Of a DNA stretch of 6,987 bases, positions 1 through 5,440 are shown piece after piece; positions within the stretch are counted from its first letter, which is position 1, and the number at the start of each line of letters is the position of its first letter. This stretch comes from Competibacteraceae bacterium UBA3908 (GTDB taxonomy: Bacteria > Pseudomonadota > Gammaproteobacteria > Competibacterales > Competibacteraceae). The position numbers were made by a program, and so were the translations under genes. The stretch is from contig DGFE01000216.1 of the NCBI GenBank assembly GCA_002391525.1, forward strand, positions 15,772 through 22,758. The letters are read 5' to 3'. The notes under the pieces are model-generated. The model saw only the letters and a program-made list of their open reading frames with translations, had not been told where the DNA came from and ran no database searches.

Positions 1-3000
1 GGTTGGGCGGCTTTCCGTGCGGCCCTTGCCGGGCATGGTGACGCCGCCCTTGCCGGCGTGGCCCCAGCCAGCAGTGAGTTTGAGGTGTTCCGGCGTGAGC
101 GGGGCAAAGTCCACCACGGTCAGCAGGGCGATGTTCGCCAACTCCGGGCGCGGTTTGCCTTGGGTGACGCCAGGCAGCGGGGTTTCGGTATCCAGCAGTG
201 CGGCGATTTGCCGGCCCAGTTCGGCGGAAGCGAGCAGCCGTTCCCGCGTCGCGGGCAGCGGAATGCGCGGCCAGTCCTGTTTCAACGCCCCGGCGTTGTC
301 GGTGCGATAAGCGGGGGCGTGCAGAATGGCGACGATGTGATGGAATAGTATCGGTGCGTCGGCGTCGAGACGGGCGAGATAGTCGGTTGCGGCGTTGCTC
401 AAATTTGGAGCGTATTCTGGTAAGCGTTCGGTTCCTTCAAGCAACGAGTTTTGCTTGTTCAGTTTCTTGAGGTAAAGCGGAAAGAAGCTCGATAAACCAT
501 TTCCAAAATTATCACCCAAGGCGCGTGTTACAAAACCACGGTCAAATTGATCCATCGGTTGCCGCTGGCGAGCTTCAAGCCAGATGTTTTGTGCGAATAG
601 GTGTGGGAAATATTCGCTCCGATTTCGATCAAGTAACTTGGTTTCCGGTTCCCAATAAAGCCAGCGGACATCAAAAGGGCGATAAGCATAACGGACGATA
701 TTTTCGGATCGAAACCCGCGTTTTTGCAAAGCCGAGCGAGTTAACTTGGGATCAAAACCGCTGGTTTTTTCCATCAAACTCGGCGCGATTCGGCGGATTT
801 CCTCATCGCTGACCTGCGGATCAAAATACCGGCGCATCCGCTGTTCCAGCGCCGCGCGGTCGATGTCCACCAAGGCATCGTCGCGGCTGGTTTTCACGCC
901 GGGAAAAGAGGTCGGAAGCAACTCCGGCAAGAGCGGCCAGGCGAGATAGTGGGCTTGGACTCGCATCGGCATGAACGGCAGACCCAATTCCAGCGGCGGT
1001 TGCAGCGATTGGTAAGGTGGCGCTGGCGCTTGATCGAGACTTTTCAGCAACTCCTCGCGCTTGAGTTTTCCCCACCAGTGGCGAAACTGGATGAGGGGAT
1101 CGTCGTGCTGGGTTTTTCTGACCAGCAATGCAATCGCGGTTCCGACTTGAATTCCCTCCGAGTTGAAATCGGTGGAAAACACGCTGGGATCGGGCAAGCC
1201 TTCGGGCGTGAGCTTGCCGGTTTTGTACTTGTCGCCGTTCAGGCAATCGATCCAGATCCGGTCGAACTTCTCCAAGTACCGTTCCCGCATTCCGGTGAAC
1301 GACAGGCCGTCCAGCCAGGAATAATTCGAGATGAAGCAAATCGCCCCGCGCCCGCTGTGCTCGACGATGTGCCGCTCCGCCATCCGGTAAAACCGCACGT
1401 ACAGATCGTTCAAACCCTGACCCTGCGGCGGCGGCGCGCGACGGGTTTGGCGGTAGGCGCGGGCCAACTCCTGCTCCTCGTCCACCGCCACCCCGGCGAA
1501 ACCGTTGTAGGGCGGATTGCCGAGAATCACCAGAATCCGCCGCTCCTGCTTCACCACCCGCGCCGCGCTGTTCTCGGCCATCAATTCCGGGAAATTGAGC
1601 GCCAGTTGCGCCATGCGCTTTTTGCCGTCCTCGTCCGGCGGCTGCCAGCCGGTCAGCGCGTTGGTCAGATACACGCCCAGCCGTTCCGTCTGGCCGGTGG
1701 CCGCGTCCAGTTGCAGCGTCGCGCCCCACTGGTGCAGCAGCAGGCCGAGTTGCAGATGCGCCACCACATACGGCGCCGGCAGCAGCTCGAAGCCGAATAC
1801 CCGGTCCAGCGCCGCCTGTTTCAGCTTGGCGCCGGCCAGGCCGCCCAAACCCTGCTCGTCCAATCGCGCCTTGATGTGGCGCAACACTTCGGTCAAATAC
1901 GCGCCGGTGCCGCAACAGGGATCGAGAATGAAGACTTGCGGATCGGCCAGCCCGTCGGCGATGTCGAGTTCCTCGCGCAACACCGCATCCACCCGCGCCA
2001 CCATGTAGCGCACGATTTCCGGTGGCGTGTACCACACCCCCAGTTGCTTGCGCAGTTCCGGGTCGAAGGCTTGCAGGAACGGCTCGTAGAAATATTGCAC
2101 CGCGCCGGCGGCGGCGAACTGGCCGAAGAACGCCGCTCGATCCACCCGGTTCAACACGCCGTTGACCCAGTCCAGCACCTCGGCCAGGCCCAGCGGCAAC
2201 AACCGCGACGGCTGCGACAACTGCTCGAACAGGGCGCGGATCATCGGCACCCGCAGCGTCCAGCTCGCCAGCTTCCAGTCGAAGCGCTCGCTCACTTCGC
2301 CCCTCACCCCCAACCCCTCTCCCGGTGGGAGAGGGGAGCGAGGAGCAATTTGCTGGTGCCACAGCACCCAGGCCGAAAACACCCCGTAGAACAAGGTCTG
2401 AATCAGCGTGGAGCGAAAGAAATGCTCGCCATCCTCGGCCTCGAAATGCAGGCCCAGCGCGTTTTCCAGCGCCCCGCGCAACGCCGCCAGCGCCGGCAAA
2501 TCCGGCTTCTCTTCCAGCCGCGCCCGCGCGTCGCGGGCATACGACGCCAAAAACCAGGCCACGTCGCGGGGATTGTTCAGCGGCGCGGCGCACAGCAACA
2601 CCCGCTTGAGGTATTCCACCAAACGCTCGCCGCGCGCCTGGGCGAACGCGCGCGGTTGGATCAGCCTGGCCCAAAAATCCTCGGCCGAATCCGCCAGCCG
2701 CAGCGTCTCCAGCACGGTCGGCTGACCGGTGCGATCCTCACCGACCAGCAGGAAATCCCGATAATTCGTTACCAGCACCAGCCGGTATTTTTCCCAATAC
2801 TTGCTGACTTGCGCGCTATTGACCGTCAGCCAGCCATCCTCGGCCACGCTCTTGATTTCGACCACGCCGCGTTCCGGCGACTGGCCTGGCAGCGGGTCGG
2901 ACGCGCCCTTGGAAAACTGGCTGGCGGTGAACAAACCGGCATCCGGACTGCCGGCTCCGGCATTGCGCAATTGCGACACCGCCAGCACGCGCGGCTTCAA

Positions 3001-3123
3001 GGTTTCGCCCACTGCGTTCAGCAGGTTGATCAGCGCGGGATAATAGGACGTTTCCCGCACACCGCCGCCCGTGGCGCGAATTTCGGCCAGGGCGGCGAAA
3101 TAGGTTTCGGCGGGGGATTTCAT
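1..3123 (-). CDS. Single-chain restriction-modification enzyme: N6-adenine methyltransferase with N-terminal nuclease domain and Type ISP-like specificity region (3' end beyond window)
   Basis: Read on the minus strand from ATG at 3123, the frame stays open for 1041 codons to the left edge. The product should methylate adenine in a specific DNA site and cut unmodified DNA. Residues 1-130 look like a PD-(D/E)XK nuclease: P60-D61, then E89-I-K91, then Q105-xxx-Y109, the QxxxY signature of Mrr/RecB-like nucleases. A YTPPEIV motif lies near residue 365, followed by the SAM-binding motif DPCCGTG (401-407) and the catalytic NPPY (536-539), in the gamma-class order. From about residue 627 the GDKYKTG motif and following region resemble the C-terminal specificity domain of Type ISP enzymes such as LlaBIII. 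The last residues visible, around a GWGHAGKGG motif, resemble the end of that domain, so probably fewer than 100 residues are missing. I see no helicase or Walker ATPase motifs, unlike true Type ISP enzymes; Type IIG-like is the nearest class. The start matches the family's N-terminus (SPAETYFAAL, then ETSYYPAL), but no strong ribosome binding site precedes it. Recognition site unknown. Confidence 0.93.
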   Translation of the reverse strand, partial: MKSPAETYFAALAEIRATGGGVRETSYYPALINLLNAVGETLKPRVLAVSQLRNAGAGSPDAGLFTASQFSKGASDPLPGQSPERGVVEIKSVAEDGWLTVNSAQVSKYWEKYRLVLVTNYRDFLLVGEDRTGQPTVLETLRLADSAEDFWARLIQPRAFAQARGERLVEYLKRVLLCAAPLNNPRDVAWFLASYARDARARLEEKPDLPALAALRGALENALGLHFEAEDGEHFFRSTLIQTLFYGVFSAWVLWHQQIAPRSPLPPGEGLGVRGEVSERFDWKLASWTLRVPMIRALFEQLSQPSRLLPLGLAEVLDWVNGVLNRVDRAAFFGQFAAAGAVQYFYEPFLQAFDPELRKQLGVWYTPPEIVRYMVARVDAVLREELDIADGLADPQVFILDPCCGTGAYLTEVLRHIKARLDEQGLGGLAGAKLKQAALDRVFGFELLPAPYVVAHLQLGLLLHQWGATLQLDAATGQTERLGVYLTNALTGWQPPDEDGKKRMAQLALNFPELMAENSAARVVKQERRILVILGNPPYNGFAGVAVDEEQELARAYRQTRRAPPPQGQGLNDLYVRFYRMAERHIVEHSGRGAICFISNYSWLDGLSFTGMRERYLEKFDRIWIDCLNGDKYKTGKLTPEGLPDPSVFSTDFNSEGIQVGTAIALLVRKTQHDDPLIQFRHWWGKLKREELLKSLDQAPAPPYQSLQPPLELGLPFMPMRVQAHYLAWPLLPELLPTSFPGVKTSRDDALVDIDRAALEQRMRRYFDPQVSDEEIRRIAPSLMEKTSGFDPKLTRSALQKRGFRSENIVRYAYRPFDVRWLYWEPETKLLDRNRSEYFPHLFAQNIWLEARQRQPMDQFDRGFVTRALGDNFGNGLSSFFPLYLKKLNKQNSLLEGTERLPEYAPNLSNAATDYLARLDADAPILFHHIVAILHAPAYRTDNAGALKQDWPRIPLPATRERLLASAELGRQIAALLDTETPLPGVTQGKPRPELANIALLTVVDFAPLTPEHLKLTAGWGHAGKGGVTMPGKGRTESRPT
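2297..2340. repeat. Short palindromic dispersed-type element inside the restriction-modification gene
   Basis: Positions 2314-2323 and 2327-2336 form a perfect 10-bp inverted repeat (cccctctccc / gggagagggg) around a 3-base loop, preceded by a C-rich tract. On the minus strand it is read in frame as RSPLPPGEGLGVRGE, around residues 262-275 of the methyltransferase. This peptide is low-complexity and unlike the helical sequence around it. From general experience, C-rich tracts joined to a CCCTCTCCC/GGGAGAGGG hairpin recur as dispersed repeats in proteobacterial genomes. Only one copy is in this window, so the assignment rests on recognition. The outer limits are approximate. Confidence 0.6.
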
Positions 3124-3189
3124 GAGTCGCGACGGGGAATGGGTTGAGTTGATCGTAGCCAAACCGGCTCGGATACGGAAGGGCGTTGA

Positions 3190-3218
3190 ATTATGGCGTT
3201 TTCCACCCGAGGATTGAA
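3190..3218 (-). promoter_or_regulatory. Weak candidate sigma-70 promoter for the restriction-modification gene
   Basis: On the minus strand a -35-like TTCAAT (3218-3213) and a -10-like CATAAT (3195-3190) are 17 bases apart. The -10 matches consensus at 5 of 6 positions, the -35 at only 3 of 6. Transcription would begin near 3183, giving a leader of about 60 bases before the ATG at 3123. The -35 box lies just beside the -35 of the rightward promoter at 3220, so polymerase might compete between the two. This is a pattern match only. Confidence 0.3.
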
Positions 3219-3219
3219 T

Positions 3220-3248
3220 TTGACATGGCTGATTTGCCTGCCTAAAGT
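3220..3248 (+). promoter_or_regulatory. Sigma-70 promoter in front of yejE (copy of the rpsL promoter)
   Basis: A consensus -35 TTGACA (3220-3225) and a -10 TAAAGT (3243-3248, 4 of 6 consensus) are separated by the ideal 17 bases. Transcription should start near 3255. The box arrangement and flanking bases repeat those of the rpsL promoter 1211 bases downstream, but the -10 is one base further from consensus, so this copy is probably weaker. It reads directly into yejE. Confidence 0.75.
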
Positions 3249-3285
3249 TCCGCGTCTTTGCAGACCCGGATGTTCGACCCGCGCA
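3220..3285 (+). repeat. Direct repeat copy 1: duplicated promoter and early leader
   Basis: Aligned without gaps to 4431-4496, this segment is identical at 57 of 66 positions by hand count. The longest identical run is 18 bases (AGTTCCGCGTCTTTGCAG, 3246-3263 against 4457-4474), covering the end of the -10 box and the expected start of transcription. Most differences fall in the promoter spacer. Similarity ends at about 3285, before the yejE start. Confidence 0.9.
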
Positions 3286-3305
3286 CCATGAGCGTCGCGA
3301 CTGGA

Positions 3306-4349
3306 ATGATGACCTCGCCATTTCACCTCAGTCCGCTGACCCGGCGGCGACTGGCGCAGTTTCGCGCCAATCGGCGTGGTTACTGGTCGTTGTGGCTGTT
3401 CCTGCTGCTGTTCGGGTTCAGCCTGGGCGCGGAGTTCATCGCCAATGACCGACCCTTGCTGGTTTACCACCAGGGTTCGTTTTATGTCCCGGTCATCAAG
3501 GACTACGCCGAGACCGATTTTGGGGGCGTATTCCCGAGCACGGCCAATTACCGCGACCCCTATCTGGCGCGGCTCATCGACGAACAGGGCTGGATGCTCT
3601 GGCCGCCGATCCGTTTCCGCTACGACACCGTCAATTACGATTTGCCGGTTCCGGCGCCGGCGCCGCCCTCCACCGTCAACTGGCTGGGCACCGACGATCA
3701 GGGCCGTGACGTGCTGGCGCGGTTGATCTATGGGTTTCGGATTTCGGTATTGTTCGGTCTGTTGCTGACGCTGACCTCCTCGGTGATCGGGGTGGCGGCG
3801 GGGGCGGTCCAGGGTTATTTCGGTGGACGACTGGATTTATTGTTCCAACGCTTTCTGGAAATCTGGGGTGGGTTGCCACAGCTGTTCATCCTGATCATCG
3901 TCTCCAGCGTGGTGGCGCCGGGCTTCTGGACGCTGCTGTTCATCCTGATGCTGTTCGGCTGGACCTCGCTGGTGGGGGTGGTGCGGGCGGAGTTCCTGCG
4001 CGCTCGCAATTTCGACTACGTTCGCGCCGCCCACGCCCTCGGCATGACCGATGGCCGGATCATGTTCAAGCACATGCTGCCGAACGCGATGGTGGCGACG
4101 CTGACCTTCATGCCGTTCATCCTGTCCGGCTCCATCGTCGCCCTGACCGCGCTGGATTTCCTGGGGTTGGGCCTGCCGCCGGGTTCGGCGTCGCTGGGTG
4201 ATCTGCTGCGCCAGGGCAAGGAGAATTTACAGGCGCCGTGGCTGGGCATCGCCGGTTTCATGGCGGTGGCGCTGATGCTCAGCCTGCTGGTGTTCGTCGG
4301 CGAGGCGGTCCGGGATGCGTTCGATCCGCGAAAAAACAATGCGGTTTGA
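3306..4349 (+). CDS. yejE: YejE-type inner-membrane permease of a microcin C/oligopeptide ABC transporter
   Basis: In E. coli YejE pairs with YejB, with YejF as ATPase and YejA as periplasmic binding protein, to import peptides including microcin C. The 347-residue product matches the family closely along its whole length (E. coli YejE has 341 residues). It has a first membrane segment at about 25-47 after the motif RANRRGYW, then a long periplasmic stretch to about 125. Next comes the family signature WLGTDDQGRDVLARLIYG (126-143), followed by about five more membrane segments. The EAA loop that contacts the ATPase lies at about 240-260 (RAAHALG, then LPNA), and the C-terminus is EAVRDAFDP. 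The start is uncertain: in-frame ATGs lie at 3270, 3288, 3306 and 3309. I chose 3306 because it best matches the short family N-terminus; ribosome binding signals are weak for all. The gene stands alone, with a divergent restriction gene upstream and rpsL downstream. Whether partners exist elsewhere cannot be seen. Confidence 0.92.
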   Translation: MMTSPFHLSPLTRRRLAQFRANRRGYWSLWLFLLLFGFSLGAEFIANDRPLLVYHQGSFYVPVIKDYAETDFGGVFPSTANYRDPYLARLIDEQGWMLWPPIRFRYDTVNYDLPVPAPAPPSTVNWLGTDDQGRDVLARLIYGFRISVLFGLLLTLTSSVIGVAAGAVQGYFGGRLDLLFQRFLEIWGGLPQLFILIIVSSVVAPGFWTLLFILMLFGWTSLVGVVRAEFLRARNFDYVRAAHALGMTDGRIMFKHMLPNAMVATLTFMPFILSGSIVALTALDFLGLGLPPGSASLGDLLRQGKENLQAPWLGIAGFMAVALMLSLLVFVGEAVRDAFDPRKNNAV

Positions 4350-4430
4350 AAGGTCGAGGCCGTCGGAGTCGCCGGTTTTATCTAAGGTATTTTCGGAATC
4401 TTCCCACCCTGCCTCCCGGCGGGGCCAAAC
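4350..4430. other. Short intergenic spacer between yejE and the rpsL promoter
   Basis: These 81 bases hold no open frame that looks real and no convincing rho-independent terminator. No strong GC stem followed by a run of T is present after the yejE stop, so yejE transcription may read into the str operon. Confidence 0.5.
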
Positions 4431-4459
4431 TTGACATGGGTAACCTGCTTGCCTATAGT
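4431..4459 (+). promoter_or_regulatory. Main sigma-70 promoter of the rpsL-rpsG-fusA operon
   Basis: A perfect -35 TTGACA (4431-4436), a 17-base spacer and a -10 TATAGT (4454-4459, 5 of 6 consensus) make this a strong predicted promoter. Transcription should start near 4466, about 80 bases before rpsL. The bases just after the -10 (TTCCGCG) are moderately GC-rich. A GC-rich discriminator is typical of stringently controlled ribosomal-protein promoters, so ppGpp control is a reasonable inference. Confidence 0.88.
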
Positions 4460-4496
4460 TCCGCGTCTTTGCAGGCCCGGATGCTCGACCAGCGCA
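4431..4496 (+). repeat. Direct repeat copy 2: promoter and early leader of rpsL
   Basis: This is the partner of 3220-3285, at 57 of 66 identical positions. It is probably the original copy, since it has the better -10 box and serves the conserved operon. The leader also holds a 9-base direct repeat, gcaggcccg, at 4471-4479 and 4494-4502, which the upstream copy does not fully share. Confidence 0.9.
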
Positions 4497-4531
4497 GGCC
4501 CGCCGCCGGGTAGACCGAATTTCAAAGCATT

Positions 4532-4535
4532 GGAG
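4532..4535 (+). promoter_or_regulatory. Ribosome binding site of rpsL
   Basis: GGAG lies 9 bases before the ATG at 4545 and is followed by a purine-rich stretch. This fixes the start, which also matches the universal MAT(I/V)NQLVRK beginning of S12. Confidence 0.85.
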
Positions 4536-4544
4536 TAGGGGGCA

Positions 4545-4919
<375 letters not shown>

Positions 4920-4952
4920 ATTTCGCCTTAGCAGATCGAGATCGAAGCGGTT

Positions 4953-5423
4953 ATGCCGAGAAGAAGAGAAGTCCCCAAGCGCGTCATTCTCCCCGATCCC
5001 AAGCACGGGAGCGAGATGCTGGCCAAGTTCGTCAACATGGTCATGGAACGCGGCAAGAAATCCGTGGCCGAAAAGATCGTCTACGGCGCGCTCGATGTCA
5101 TCGCCGGAAAGGGCAAGGACGACCCGATGGGCACGCTGGAGCAGGCGTTGGACAACGTCCGCCCCATCGTCGAGGTGAAATCCCGGCGGGTCGGCGGCGC
5201 CACCTATCAGGTGCCGATTGAAGTGCGCTCGGTCCGTCGCACCACCCTGGCCATGCGCTGGCTCATCGACGCCTCCCGCAAGCGTGGCGAGAAATCCATG
5301 GCGCGCCGCCTGGCCGGCGAACTGCTGGACGCCGCCGAGAGCCGCGGCACCGCCGTCAAGAAGCGCGAGGACGTGCACCGCATGGCGGAGGCCAACAAGG
5401 CGTTCGCCCATTATCGCTGGTAA
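4953..5423 (+). CDS. rpsG: 30S ribosomal protein S7
   Basis: S7 is a primary binder of the 3' domain of 16S rRNA, starts assembly of the 30S head and contacts the exit-site tRNA. The 156 residues match the family along the full length, from MPRRREVPKR to the terminal AHYRW. This is the short form; E. coli K-12 has a C-terminal extension to 179 residues that is absent here. The ribosome binding site is weak (CGAG at 4937-4940), consistent with translation partly coupled to rpsL. In E. coli, S7 represses its own operon by binding the rpsL-rpsG spacer, which is about 100 bases there. Only 33 bases are available here, so that RNA operator is either much reduced or missing. Confidence 0.99.
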   Translation: MPRRREVPKRVILPDPKHGSEMLAKFVNMVMERGKKSVAEKIVYGALDVIAGKGKDDPMGTLEQALDNVRPIVEVKSRRVGGATYQVPIEVRSVRRTTLAMRWLIDASRKRGEKSMARRLAGELLDAAESRGTAVKKREDVHRMAEANKAFAHYRW

Positions 5424-5428
5424 GTCCC

Positions 5429-5433
5429 GAGGA
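5429..5433 (+). promoter_or_regulatory. Ribosome binding site of fusA
   Basis: GAGGA lies 7 bases upstream of a GTG at 5441 and decides in favour of this non-ATG start. No ATG lies nearby in the same frame before the conserved N-terminus, and the product begins (M)ARKTPIERYRN as in other EF-G proteins. Confidence 0.85.
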
Positions 5434-5440
5434 TCGAGCC

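Noticed and set aside
821..2674. Minus-strand open frame of 617 codons
   Set aside because: It overlaps the methyltransferase in another frame of the same strand. The product is an A/G/R-rich string typical of out-of-frame reading in GC-rich DNA.
949..3147. Plus-strand open frame of 732 codons
   Set aside because: It lies opposite the methyltransferase gene, whose motifs (DPCCGTG, NPPY, YTPPEIV) are unmistakable on the minus strand. Its product is a low-complexity R/Q/H-rich sequence with no family resemblance.
4350..4430. Possible terminator after yejE
   Set aside because: The GC-rich stretches form only short imperfect stems, and the T-runs present do not follow a hairpin.
4476..4510. Possible attenuator hairpin in the rpsL leader (CCCGG/CCGGG)
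   Set aside because: The stem is only 5 bp with a loop of about 25 bases, and the pairing is expected by chance in DNA of this composition.
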